Shown: positions 33,488-41,922 of the stretch, one piece after another
Position numbering within the stretch: the stretch's first letter is position 1
How the letters are laid out: every line of letters starts with the position of its first letter
Assembly: GCA_051747265.1 (NCBI GenBank)
Contig: JBNJFY010000001.1
Coordinates: forward strand, 496,001-560,000
Origin: JBNJFY01 sp051747265
GTDB taxonomy: Bacteria > Bacteroidota > Rhodothermia > Balneolales > Balneolaceae
Direction: 5' to 3'
DNA: 64,000 nucleotides
The notes under the pieces: generated by a model
What the model was told of the DNA's origin: nothing
What the model saw: the letters and a program-made list of their open reading frames with translations, nothing else
Database searches by the model: none
Translations under genes and position numbers: made by a program

Positions 33488-34024
33488 TCAACCACCAGTA
33501 GCCCCCACCAGCACCAACAATATCAACACACTGGATGCGGTGGTCCATCCCGTATTTTTGAGCCATTTTCTACGCTTGTTCACCCTCTTCTCCGCATCCG
33601 TTTTCACATTATGGCGGTAGTGATACACCGTTTTATCCGGCTGGACAAACAGCTGAATGTATTTCACCTTGGTAGTCACTTTGGGCGGATGATACTCCGT
33701 GCGCCGACTACGTTCCCACTCCACCTCGTGAATGTCTACGGAATCTCGATCTTCGGTGATTGTATCCTCCGTGTATTCATATCCGGGCGAATGCTTTTGC
33801 TTCACCGTCTCCCAGATGTACACCTTGCCATCCCGCCCATCCGATTTGATCTCCTCCGGCGGTCCCAATTCTAGAATTGCGTAATGTACATCTTGTCCGA
33901 CAAAGCCATCTAACCAGCCCGCCGCGCTGTCTTCATATTTCACCGACATGCACCCGGATAGTAGCAACACTCCCATAACCACAAAACCCAGTTTAATGAA
34001 TCGAACTTTATACCCAGCAACCAT
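33488..34024 (-). CDS. Lipoprotein of unknown function
   Basis: A 178-residue protein. The signal peptide ends in the lipobox LLSGC (Cys25). The mature part contains VHYAILELGPPEEIKSDGRDGKVYIWET, reminiscent of SmpA/OmlA-like small lipoproteins that begin with a short alpha-beta unit. A predicted membrane helix lies near the C-terminus (WTTASSVLILLVLVGATGG). I do not assign a family with confidence. It lies between the two DUF559 cassettes and ends just beside arm R1, so the insertion may have altered its C-terminus. Confidence 0.72.
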   Translation of the reverse strand: MVAGYKVRFIKLGFVVMGVLLLSGCMSVKYEDSAAGWLDGFVGQDVHYAILELGPPEEIKSDGRDGKVYIWETVKQKHSPGYEYTEDTITEDRDSVDIHEVEWERSRRTEYHPPKVTTKVKYIQLFVQPDKTVYHYRHNVKTDAEKRVNKRRKWLKNTGWTTASSVLILLVLVGATGG

Positions 34025-34119
34025 AGCTCCCCTTCATTTAAATTCACATGGCTAGCTGTAAGCTCATGACCAGCATTGAGATATGGTATCGCATTTTCAT
34101 GTTGCCCTCTCCTCTATCC

Positions 34120-34287
34120 ATGCTCCCTCCAGAGAGCTGGCGTTCCTGAACGCAGCGAAGGAGCGTCTGAGGGTGCCCTAATGAGCCAAAGCCCCATTCC
34201 TCGCACCCTCAGACCAATCGGTCTTGTTCACTCCTTACCCTTTTGCACACTCCGTTGACCGATTGCCCAGCTCCCTGGAGGGAGCAC
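34120..34287. repeat. DUF559-cassette structured arm L2
   Basis: 168 bp, nearly identical to L1 with only a handful of substitutions (for example the left hairpin reads GCTCCCTCCAGAGAGC). It keeps the variable stem CGTTCCT/AGGAGCG, CTGAGGGTG/CACCCTCAG and CAATCGGTC/GACCGATTG. Confidence 0.85.
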
Positions 34288-34296
34288 GGGTTACTG

Positions 34297-34674
34297 CTAA
34301 TTTTTCTTTAATTGCTCGATCAGCTGATCAAGTTGCAGAAGCACTTCCCGGCGATGATGCAGCACTTGCACATTGGTAAATCCAATCACCGTCAGTCCCA
34401 ATGCTTCTAACTCTTGCTGACGCTTCAGATCATACTTCTTTGCATCAAAGTGAGCGTGGCCGGATCCATCCACCTCGATAACCAATTCCAACTCCCGGCA
34501 CAGGAAATCAACGATATAATTCAGGATGGAAATCTGCCGATTAAACTTATAACCTAACTTATTCTTACGTATCTCCTGCCACAGCAATACCTCCGCATAC
34601 GTAATATTCTTACGCAGCTTTCGAGCCCGCGCTTTTAGCTCTCTTCGATATGGATATCGTTTCCAACGCATCAC
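34297..34674 (-). CDS. DUF559 Vsr-like endonuclease, copy 2
   Basis: A 125-residue paralogue of the protein at 32902-33267. It keeps all core residues: YIVDFLC, LVIEVDG and the basic N-terminal segment RRELKARARKLRKNITYAE. Differences are scattered (for example VIGFTNVQVL for EIRFTNVEVL), and the C-terminus is four residues longer (LKKN). Intact reading frames in both copies imply recent spread or selection for the nuclease. Its arms lie nine and 42 bp away. Confidence 0.85.
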   Translation of the reverse strand: MMRWKRYPYRRELKARARKLRKNITYAEVLLWQEIRKNKLGYKFNRQISILNYIVDFLCRELELVIEVDGSGHAHFDAKKYDLKRQQELEALGLTVIGFTNVQVLHHRREVLLQLDQLIEQLKKN

Positions 34675-34716
34675 TACATAGATCTAACCCTACCCCATTC
34701 CTTACAAACTAAATCC

Positions 34717-34884
34717 ATGCTCCCTTGAGGGAGCTGTCAAAAACGACCGAAGGGAGTTTTGACTGAGGGTGGACCTAGTGTACCAACAGACACCTTACGC
34801 ACACCCTCAGACCAATCGGTCTGGCCCATTTTGTACCCTTTGCATACGTCACTGACCAATTGTCCAGCTCCCTGGAGGGAGCAT
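34717..34884. repeat. DUF559-cassette structured arm R2
   Basis: 168 bp with intact end hairpins (GCTCCCTTGAGGGAGC and GCTCCCTGGAGGGAGC). The variable stem is GTCAAAA/TTTTGAC, unlike the other copies in sequence but again perfectly paired. CTGAGGGTG/CACCCTCAG is kept; the fourth stem has one G-T pair (CAATCGGTC with GACCAATTG). Confidence 0.85.
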
Positions 34885-34958
34885 GGATGAAATAGTAGGG
34901 AGGGATTTAGGGTGGATCGAACCAGAGTTCCCGAAACGAGAAACCAGACGTAATCAAC

Positions 34959-36260
34959 TCAGGTAACCTCTTGAGCCGACACTTCTGCATCCCCCGCTCG
35001 ATGCAAATGACTCCGCCACAATCGACCGCCGATAAAAATGGTGCTGATCAATACAATAGATGTGGCCCAAAACGGCAACCCGATGGCTACACTGTACAGT
35101 GCACCGCCCCAGGTGGGGCCAAACATCCGGCCCATACCGGAGAGTCCTTGGGAGGTGCCCATCACCGCACCTACGCTGTCTTCTTCGGCTTCTTTGGAGA
35201 TCAGACTGGTGATGGTGGGCGTGTTGAGGCTGTTACCCACGGCCATGATTCCCAGGTAGATGCTCAAGGTCAAGGTACTGGATGCGAAGGGAATCAGGCC
35301 CAAACCGATGGTCATGAGTACGCTACCCACCAGAAAGAGTGATTCCTCAGAGAACCAATTGGTCAGCGGACGAATCAAGCCACCCTGTACGACCACCGCG
35401 ATCAAGCCGATGTAGAAAAACTGCACGCCCACTTGTTCGGCGGATAATCCCAGGCGGGCTTCACTGAATAGTGGAAAGGCGCTGTACAAACTGGCCTGAC
35501 CAAAGGAGAGCACAAACATGGCGATCATCAGGAAAAGTAACAGGCCGTGACCGGTGCTACTTTTCTGGTTGAGCAGGGTGCTCCAAAAAGTCTGACTGAA
35601 TACGCTGGGTCGTCGTACGGTAGAGCTGTCTGATTCAGCCACACGCTTGGTATCCACGGTTTCGGGCAGCTTAAATACGACCAATAGGAAACTACAGAAG
35701 GAAAGAAAGGCCGCGAAAAATCCGGGTAGCGCATACTTGTTGGCGGACATCCAATCGGCGAACTCCACATATCCCATCCCGGCAATAAAGCCGTGAAAGG
35801 AGTCATGGATGAGCGCGGTGGCCAGACCGGGGCCTACCACAAAACCGATTCCGAAAGCGGCGCCAATCAAGCCCATGCCTTTGGCTCGATTTTCCTTATC
35901 GGTCACATCGGCAATATAGGCTTGCGCCGTGGAGATGTTGCCGCCCATCACACCGGCCACCACTCGTGAAAGGAAAAGCACGGTCAGCGATCCGGCCAGC
36001 CCAAACATAATGTAGGCGATCACCGCCCCGAAGGTGGAAATCAGCATAATCGGGCGTCGTCCGATCCGATCGGAATAACTCCCCCAGATCGGGGAAAAAA
36101 TGAGCTGCGCAAACGAATACACGCTATACAGCAACCCGACCATCACCGGGGTAGCGTCAAATTGATTGGCGTAAAACGGAAGCAACGGCAGAACCAGTCC
36201 GAAACCCATCAAATCGATAAGTACGACTAGAAAGACCGTGGCCAGTGCCGATTTTTTCAT
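34959..36260 (-). CDS. MFS drug/metabolite transporter (TetA/DHA1-like)
   Basis: A 433-residue major-facilitator protein with 12 predicted membrane helices. The N-terminus VVLIDLMGFGLVLPLLPFYA matches TetA-like proteins. The loop 2-3 motif is GSYSDRIGRRPIML, and the helix 5 antiporter motif region is LIGAAFGIGFVVGPGLA. A soluble loop at about 205-225 separates the halves. It is predicted to export a small molecule by H+ antiport. No regulator is adjacent, and the substrate is unknown. It follows the haem operon in the same direction. Confidence 0.85.
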   Translation of the reverse strand: MKKSALATVFLVVLIDLMGFGLVLPLLPFYANQFDATPVMVGLLYSVYSFAQLIFSPIWGSYSDRIGRRPIMLISTFGAVIAYIMFGLAGSLTVLFLSRVVAGVMGGNISTAQAYIADVTDKENRAKGMGLIGAAFGIGFVVGPGLATALIHDSFHGFIAGMGYVEFADWMSANKYALPGFFAAFLSFCSFLLVVFKLPETVDTKRVAESDSSTVRRPSVFSQTFWSTLLNQKSSTGHGLLLFLMIAMFVLSFGQASLYSAFPLFSEARLGLSAEQVGVQFFYIGLIAVVVQGGLIRPLTNWFSEESLFLVGSVLMTIGLGLIPFASSTLTLSIYLGIMAVGNSLNTPTITSLISKEAEEDSVGAVMGTSQGLSGMGRMFGPTWGGALYSVAIGLPFWATSIVLISTIFIGGRLWRSHLHRAGDAEVSAQEVT

Positions 36261-36332
36261 TAAAGGGGGAACCTCATCTCCAGATTACAGCTACAAAATT
36301 TGTCACTAGTTTTGGCTAGCCACAATGCTAAT

Positions 36333-37631
36333 TTACTTCAACGCCGCCCGCGCTGCATTCATGCTTTTGCGTGCCGCCTCCAATGTCTGATCAATCAGGG
36401 CTTCGGTGTGTTTGGTGGATACGAACCAGCTCTCAAATGGGGATGGTGGCAAGTATACTCCATTCTCCAACATGTGATGGAAGAACTGCTTAAACAGCTC
36501 TTGATCCGTGGTGTTGGCCGATTCGAAATCGGTGACCTTTTGATCGGTAAAGAACACTCCCATCATGGCTCCCACCTGGTGGATCTGAGCATCTACTTCC
36601 TGCAGTTCAAATAGTTGTTCTAGCCCATCACACAACTGCTTGGTGCGCTCGGTCAAACCAGCGTAGTGCACGGGATGTGCTTTCAACTCACTGAGCAGCG
36701 CGTATCCCGCGGACATGGCCAGCGGATTGCCGGATAAGGTTCCGGCTTGATACACGGGGCCGACGGGCGAAACCACATTCATAATCTCGGCTTTGCCGCC
36801 AAAGGCGCCCACGGGCAGTCCGGCTCCAATAATTTTACCGTAGGTGACCAGATCCGCCCAGACATCGTAGCGCTCTTGTGCCCCGCCCGGAGCTACGCGG
36901 AAACCGGTCATCACTTCGTCAAAAATCAGCACCGCGCCAAATTCATCGCACAGATCGCGCAGGCCTTGCAGGAATCCATCCACAGGAGGAATGCAGCCCA
37001 TATTTCCGGCCACAGGTTCTACAATCACAGCGGCAATCTCTTCGCGATTGGCCTCGAAGAGTTTACGAACGCTATCTACATCATTGAACGTAGCAGTTAA
37101 CGTATCCTTGGCGGTACCCTGGGTTACGCCGGGGCTGTCCGGATCCCCGAGGGTGAGTGCGCCACTGCCCGCTTTAATTAAAAAGGAGTCGCCGTGACCG
37201 TGGTAGTTGCCTTCGAATTTGATGATCTTATCACGTTTGGTATAGCCGCGAGCCACCCGAATGGCACTCATGGTGGCTTCGGTTCCGGAATTGACCATGC
37301 GCACTTTGTCGATGTTGGGCACCATGGATTGCACCAACTCGGCCATCTTAATTTCGATCTCGGTGGGCGCGCCGAAGGAGGTGGATTTCTCGGCGGCTTC
37401 TTTGACCGCATCCACCACTGGTGGATAGGCATGCCCCATGATCATCGGTCCCCAGGAGCCCACGTAATCGATGTATTCTTTGCCATCTACATCGGTGAGG
37501 GTGGCACCGTTGGCCTTCTCAAAAAAGACGGGGGTTCCGCCTACCGATTTGAAGGCACGGGCTGGAGAGTTCACGCCCCCAGGAATGAATTGCTGGGCTC
37601 GTTCGAATAACTTTTGACTGGTCTCTAACAT
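36333..37631 (-). CDS. hemL: Glutamate-1-semialdehyde 2,1-aminomutase
   Basis: Converts glutamate-1-semialdehyde to 5-aminolevulinate in the C5 haem pathway, with PLP. It has 432 residues, full length. It carries NSGTEATMSAIRVAR, GNYHGHGDSFL, IFDEVMTGFR and the PLP-binding lysine in TYGKIIGAGLP (Lys266). It is the last gene of the hem operon, 44 bp after hemB. Together with hemA it gives a complete glutamate route, with no 5-ALA synthase needed. Confidence 0.97.
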   Translation of the reverse strand: MLETSQKLFERAQQFIPGGVNSPARAFKSVGGTPVFFEKANGATLTDVDGKEYIDYVGSWGPMIMGHAYPPVVDAVKEAAEKSTSFGAPTEIEIKMAELVQSMVPNIDKVRMVNSGTEATMSAIRVARGYTKRDKIIKFEGNYHGHGDSFLIKAGSGALTLGDPDSPGVTQGTAKDTLTATFNDVDSVRKLFEANREEIAAVIVEPVAGNMGCIPPVDGFLQGLRDLCDEFGAVLIFDEVMTGFRVAPGGAQERYDVWADLVTYGKIIGAGLPVGAFGGKAEIMNVVSPVGPVYQAGTLSGNPLAMSAGYALLSELKAHPVHYAGLTERTKQLCDGLEQLFELQEVDAQIHQVGAMMGVFFTDQKVTDFESANTTDQELFKQFFHHMLENGVYLPPSPFESWFVSTKHTEALIDQTLEAARKSMNAARAALK

Positions 37632-37675
37632 GATCTATCTGCTCTGGGTTGATTTACAATCAATTTGAAGTTCGA

Positions 37676-38671
37676 TTACTGACTAGTGATGATCCGGGAA
37701 GCGGCTTTGGCAAAGTAGGTGGCGATCAAATCGGCTCCAGCGCGCTTGAACCCGAGCAGCGCTTCCATCATCGCTTCCTGCTCGTTGAGCCAGCCTTTTT
37801 CGGCGGCGGCTTTCAACATGGCGTATTCGCCGGATACATGATAGACGGATACGGGCACTTGCACGTTTTGCCGCACCGCGCGCACCACATCCAGGTACGG
37901 CAATCCTGGTTTCACCATCACAATATCGGCGCCTTCTTGCTCATCCAGTTGGGCCTCGCGAATGGCTTCCCGTACATTGGCCGGATCCATCTGATAGGTT
38001 TTCTTGTCGCCAAACCCCGGGGCGGAATCCAGCGCGTCACGGAAGGGACCGTAGTAGCTGGAGGCGTATTTGGCACTGTAAGCCATTAGTCCGGTTTCCG
38101 TAAAACCGTCGGCTTCCAGGGCTCCGCGCATGGCTTTGATGCGCCCGTCCATCATATCGGAGGGGGCGATCACATCGGCGCCGGCTTCGGCATGACTCAC
38201 TGCCATTTGCGTCAAAATGCTCACCGACTCATCATTGATGATCTTACCGTCGCGCACTACGCCATCGTGACCATAACTGGAGTAAGGATCCATGGCTACG
38301 TCGGTCATCACCACCATCTCGGGAAAGTTCGATTTGATCTCTTTAACGGTGCGCTGCATGAGCCCATCCGGATTGAGCGCTTCGGTGCCTTGGTTGTCTT
38401 TTTTGGCATCGGGCACTTTCACGAATACCAACACCGAGCGAATGCCTTCGCGATACAACTCTTTCACTTCGGGCATCAACTTATCCAGCGTATAGCGGTA
38501 ATAATCCGGCATGGAGGGGATTTCCACTTTCTCATCTTTGCCTTCCATCACAAACAGGGGCGCGATGAAATCCGCGGGACTCAAATGATGCTCCGCCACC
38601 ATGGCGCGCATGCCTTCATTGACCCGTGTGCGTCGACCTCGTATGTAGGGGAACTGTCCGGTTGTGTTCAT
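37676..38671 (-). CDS. hemB: Delta-aminolevulinic acid dehydratase, magnesium type
   Basis: Joins two 5-aminolevulinate molecules to porphobilinogen. It has 331 residues. Schiff-base lysines are Lys201 (YSAKYAS) and Lys254 (VMVKPGLPYLD). The metal region reads TDVAMDPYSSYGHDG, with Asp in place of the zinc cysteines, so the enzyme should be Mg2+-dependent. It is separated from hemF by a 207-bp gap filled with repeat site 8, an unusual interruption in a tight operon. Confidence 0.97.
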   Translation of the reverse strand: MNTTGQFPYIRGRRTRVNEGMRAMVAEHHLSPADFIAPLFVMEGKDEKVEIPSMPDYYRYTLDKLMPEVKELYREGIRSVLVFVKVPDAKKDNQGTEALNPDGLMQRTVKEIKSNFPEMVVMTDVAMDPYSSYGHDGVVRDGKIINDESVSILTQMAVSHAEAGADVIAPSDMMDGRIKAMRGALEADGFTETGLMAYSAKYASSYYGPFRDALDSAPGFGDKKTYQMDPANVREAIREAQLDEQEGADIVMVKPGLPYLDVVRAVRQNVQVPVSVYHVSGEYAMLKAAAEKGWLNEQEAMMEALLGFKRAGADLIATYFAKAASRIITSQ

Positions 38672-38728
38672 AATTTTTACTGCGTTTGTATTAAATAATT
38701 TGTGATTAATTTCTTGCTATTGGGGTTT

Positions 38729-38880
38729 GACGACGGACGTCGGACGACTGACCACAGACGACAGACGACAGCTGCTCCTCAGCTTAATCATATTCTAGAA
38801 CCATTTGCATATTACACTTGGGCTTTTGATTACAAAACCATCCAAAATTACGGTCGTCAGTGGTCTGTCGTCCGTCGTCT
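38729..38880. repeat. Inverted short-tandem-repeat arms, site 8 (GACGACGG word), hemF-hemB gap
   Basis: The left arm (38729-38771) has gacgacggacgtcgg and gacgacagacgacag units. The right arm (38852-38880) is ggtcgtcagtgg and ctgtcgtccgtcgtc. The right arm runs into the stop codon of hemF (minus strand, stop at 38879-38881). Confidence 0.88.
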
Positions 38881-39823
38881 AAGCAATTCCTTGCTCCTGC
38901 CCATACGCAATCCAGTCAATTGGATTTTTCAAGCGCTCTAACAAGTACGCCTCACGGGTACCGTCTTCCACTTGGGGGTTGTAATCCCAGCGGACCCGGG
39001 GTGGCAGGCTCATTAAAATGGACTCGATGCGGCCGTTGGTTTTCAGGCCAAACAAAGTACCGCGATCGTGGATCAAGTTAAACTCTACATACCGACCCCG
39101 ACGTAGCTCCTGGAAGTATCGTTGCTCTTCGCTGTACGGCTCATCCAAACGTTTTTTAACAATGGGCACATAGGCTTCTACAAAATGTTTGCCCACATCG
39201 GTAATGAAGGCATACCAGTCTTCCAGCGAACGCTCCTCATTGGCTCTTAGGTAGTCAAAAAAGAGTCCGCCGATGCCCCGCGCTTCATTGCGGTGCGCAT
39301 TAAAAAAGTAGTTATCACACTCTTTTTTGTACTCCGGATACAGCTCTTTCCCGTGTGGATCACAAGCCTGCTTGAGCACCCGGTGAAAATGTACGGCGTC
39401 TTCATCCCAAAGGTAGTAAGGCGTCAGATCCGCGCCGCCACCGAACCAGCCATCCACCGGATGGTCTAATTCGGGATCATCATACAATTCGAAATACCGG
39501 AAATTGGCGTGTACGGTGGGAACCATCGGGCTGCGCGGGTGGATGACCAACGAAATGCCGCCGGCCCAGAACCAGCCTTGCTCTACCTCAAAATTCTTCT
39601 TGATCGGCTCGGGTAGTTCACCGTGAACACGAGAGATATTTACCCCGCCTTTTCCAAACACATCACCATGCTCAATCACGCGGGTCAGGCCGCCCCCGCC
39701 ACCGTCACGCTCCCATTCATCGGAGCGAAACTTCCCGGCGCCATCCACCGCTTCCAATGCCCCGCAGATCTCATCCTGCAGCTGGGCAATGTAGGTTGAA
39801 AATTGGTCTCGTAACTTGCTCAT
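38879..39823 (-). CDS. hemF: Oxygen-dependent coproporphyrinogen III oxidase
   Basis: Oxidatively decarboxylates coproporphyrinogen III to protoporphyrinogen IX with O2. It has 314 residues and typical motifs: GGGGLTRVIEHGDVFGKGGVN, SLVIHPRSPMVPTVHANFRYFE, WFGGGADLTPYYL, and the C-terminal RGRYVEFNLIHDRGTLFGLKTNGRIESILMS pattern. It indicates aerobic haem synthesis, in line with the oxidase cluster. An oxygen-independent HemN is not in the window. It is separated from hemE by repeat site 9. Confidence 0.97.
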   Translation of the reverse strand: MSKLRDQFSTYIAQLQDEICGALEAVDGAGKFRSDEWERDGGGGGLTRVIEHGDVFGKGGVNISRVHGELPEPIKKNFEVEQGWFWAGGISLVIHPRSPMVPTVHANFRYFELYDDPELDHPVDGWFGGGADLTPYYLWDEDAVHFHRVLKQACDPHGKELYPEYKKECDNYFFNAHRNEARGIGGLFFDYLRANEERSLEDWYAFITDVGKHFVEAYVPIVKKRLDEPYSEEQRYFQELRRGRYVEFNLIHDRGTLFGLKTNGRIESILMSLPPRVRWDYNPQVEDGTREAYLLERLKNPIDWIAYGQEQGIA

Positions 39824-39860
39824 TTGTTTGTCATGGTTTCATTAGATCTCACAGTGATAG

Positions 39861-39910
39861 TGACGACGGACGTCGGACCACAGACGACAGATAGCCGTGG
39901 TCTGTCGTCA
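39861..39910. repeat. Inverted short-tandem-repeat arms, site 9 (GACGACGG word), hemE-hemF gap
   Basis: The left arm (39861-39890) is gacgacggacgtcgg followed by accacagacgacag. The right arm (39895-39910) is ccgtggtctgtcgtc. Only four bases separate them, so this is a compact hairpin in the 141-bp gap between hemE and hemF. Confidence 0.85.
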
Positions 39911-39964
39911 AAACACATCTGCGTTCATTTGCGAAATCCGCGAGAGACTAAATTTTCATTTTGA

Positions 39965-41029
39965 CTACTTACTCTCATACTCTTTAACCGTATCCACGAA
40001 GGCGCGGGCGTGATCGACGGGGATATTGGGCAGGATTCCGTGGCCCAGATTGGCGATATATCGTTGGGTGCCGAACCGCTCAATCATCCGTTTCGTCTCT
40101 TTCTTAATCTCATCGATAGGACCCAGCAAGTGCGTGGGATCGAAATTTCCCTGCAACGTAATATCGTCACGGGTGGCCTCGCGGGCGTATTCGGGACTGA
40201 TCGTCCAATCCACCCCGATGGCATCCGCCTTGGCTTTAAAACTCAATCGCTCTAATGCGTACCAGGATCCTTTGGGATAGAGAATCACCGGCACCTCATC
40301 AATGGCCTCGGCGATTTCCAACAACCAGGGCATGGCCCATTGGTTGAAATCCTCGGGACTCAGTAACCCGCTCCAAGAGTCAAAAATCTGAATCACTTGG
40401 GCCCCGGCTTCCACCTGCGCCTGTAAATAATCAATGGTCGCCCGGGTCAGCTCCTTGAGCACGTGTCGGGCGGCATCCGGATGTTGGTACAAAAACGCTT
40501 TGGCCTTGGCGAAGTTTTTGGAGCCCTGCCCTTCTACCATATAGCAGAACAAGGTCCACGGGGCTCCGGCAAAACCGATCAGTGGTACGCGCCCGTTGAG
40601 TTCTTTGCGGGTCAAGGTGATGGCGTCCATCACATGGCTCAGTTTTTCGGCGACATCTTCGGCCATGATGGCAAAGGCGTCATCCACAGTATTGATGGGG
40701 TTGCCCATCACCGGACCTTTGCCTTTGATCAACTGCACGTCGATGCCCAGTGCCTGGGGAACGGTCAAAATATCGGAGAAAATTATCGCCGCGTCGGGCT
40801 CCAATTCATCGATGGGCTGCAGGGTGATCTCACAAGCCAGCTCCGGCGTTTCTACTCGCTCAAAAAAGGTGTACTTCTTACGCAATTCCATGTATTGAGG
40901 CAGATAGCGTCCGGCTTGACGCATCATCCACACCGGCGGACGCTCCACTTCTTCCCCTTTCAGCGCGCGTAGCAACAGGTCGTTTTTCAGTTCGGGAAAA
41001 TCGTGATTGGTTGAATCAGTGCTAGGCAT
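39965..41029 (-). CDS. hemE: Uroporphyrinogen decarboxylase
   Basis: Removes four carboxyl groups from uroporphyrinogen III to give coproporphyrinogen III. It has 354 residues, full length. It has PPVWMMRQAGRYLPQYMELR (substrate-binding Arg cluster), IIFSDILTVPQALG, GFAGAPWTLFCYM, IQIFDSWSGLLSPEDF, and NLGHGILPNIPVDH at the end. It belongs to the hem operon; gaps to both neighbours hold repeat arms of the same word family. Confidence 0.97.
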   Translation of the reverse strand: MPSTDSTNHDFPELKNDLLLRALKGEEVERPPVWMMRQAGRYLPQYMELRKKYTFFERVETPELACEITLQPIDELEPDAAIIFSDILTVPQALGIDVQLIKGKGPVMGNPINTVDDAFAIMAEDVAEKLSHVMDAITLTRKELNGRVPLIGFAGAPWTLFCYMVEGQGSKNFAKAKAFLYQHPDAARHVLKELTRATIDYLQAQVEAGAQVIQIFDSWSGLLSPEDFNQWAMPWLLEIAEAIDEVPVILYPKGSWYALERLSFKAKADAIGVDWTISPEYAREATRDDITLQGNFDPTHLLGPIDEIKKETKRMIERFGTQRYIANLGHGILPNIPVDHARAFVDTVKEYESK

Positions 41030-41071
41030 GTTAATCTGTTGCAGTAATTTTAAAATTTCATCAGTTATGGA

Positions 41072-41135
41072 AGACGACTGACGTCAGACCACCGACGACG
41101 GAATTCTGGCGTCGGTCGTCTGTGGTCAGTCGTCA
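41072..41135. repeat. Inverted short-tandem-repeat arms, site 10 (GACGACTG word), hemD-hemE gap
   Basis: The left arm (41072-41101) is gacgactgacgtcag and accaccgacgacgg. The right arm (41110-41135) is gcgtcggtcgtctgtgg and tcagtcgtc. A short eight-base core makes a compact hairpin in the 134-bp gap. Confidence 0.85.
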
Positions 41136-41163
41136 TTTATCAATTTATTGCCGAATTCAATGA

Positions 41164-41916
41164 TCATGCTCCCCCTGGCTCACTTCCCAGCACATCCGCC
41201 ACCTTATACAACACCTCTTCCATGCTGATTTCGTCGGGTAGATGTACGTGCTCTTCCTCAGGGATATAATCTCGCACGGCGGCAGCGGTAGTGGGACCGA
41301 TGGCAAACCAGTGTCGGCGTTCGCCTTCAAAGCCCCCGCTGTTGCGGAAGGCTTCCACCGAACTGGGACTCACAAATATGACCGCTCGGAAATCCTCTTC
41401 GGGCAGATCCAGTTCCTGAATATCGGTGCGATACACTTGGATTTGAGTAAGCGAAATCTGGTGTTCGGCTAATATATCCTGGAGTTGCCCGGTGCTGCGA
41501 TTGCCCCGCCAATAAATAATCGGTGGCGAATCTTCGTTAGTATCCTCAGCCAACATTCGCCCTAACGCGGACCCCGTTGATTCGGGTGGATATTGCGCAT
41601 CAGCCTGCAACAAATCCTGGATGGCCTCCGCAGTCTTGGCACCCACTCCGTAAAATTCAACCTGCGATGGTTTGGCCAAATCGTCGCCCCGCAACAGATC
41701 AGCCACCGCTTTTACCGCCTTGCGACTGGTAAACACCCAGCGCGCCCGATCGGTCGGTAGAGTATCCAACCCTTCAATTTCGGCCGGATCCAAATACTCC
41801 ACCCCCAATGCCGAGGCTTCCAGCACATCCAATCCCAACCGCTGGGCTAATCCACGTTGATGGGCGTTCAATACTTTGAGACAAAGCACTTTGTGTGGTG
41901 AAGTAGTCATAGCCAA
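41164..41916 (-). CDS. hemD: Uroporphyrinogen-III synthase
   Basis: Closes and inverts ring D of hydroxymethylbilane to form uroporphyrinogen III. It has 250 residues in two alpha/beta lobes. Sequence is poorly conserved in this family, but RARWVFTSRKAVKAV, YGVGAKTAEAI, YWRGNRSTGQLQDIL, FVSPSSVEAFRNSGG and WFAIGPTTAAAVRD fit the known pattern. The position just after hemC (six bp gap) makes the assignment secure. The first in-frame Met gives MAMTTSPHK. Confidence 0.9.
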   Translation of the reverse strand: MAMTTSPHKVLCLKVLNAHQRGLAQRLGLDVLEASALGVEYLDPAEIEGLDTLPTDRARWVFTSRKAVKAVADLLRGDDLAKPSQVEFYGVGAKTAEAIQDLLQADAQYPPESTGSALGRMLAEDTNEDSPPIIYWRGNRSTGQLQDILAEHQISLTQIQVYRTDIQELDLPEEDFRAVIFVSPSSVEAFRNSGGFEGERRHWFAIGPTTAAAVRDYIPEEEHVHLPDEISMEEVLYKVADVLGSEPGGA

Positions 41917-41922
41917 TCGATC

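Larger units (their letters stand above)
34120..34884 (-). mobile_element. DUF559 cassette, copy 2
   Basis: 765 bp with the same plan as copy 1: arm L2 (34120-34287), minus-strand DUF559 gene (34297-34674), arm R2 (34717-34884), with gaps of nine and 42 bp. All four end hairpins are intact or nearly so, whereas copy 1 has a damaged right end. Copy 2 may therefore be the younger or still competent one. Confidence 0.6.

Noticed and set aside
32519..34258. Similar short frames in arms L1 and L2 of the DUF559 cassettes (sharing GASEGALMSQSPIP)
   Set aside because: They follow from the near identity of the two arms. Arms R1 and R2 do not keep the frame, so it is structure and not protein that is conserved.
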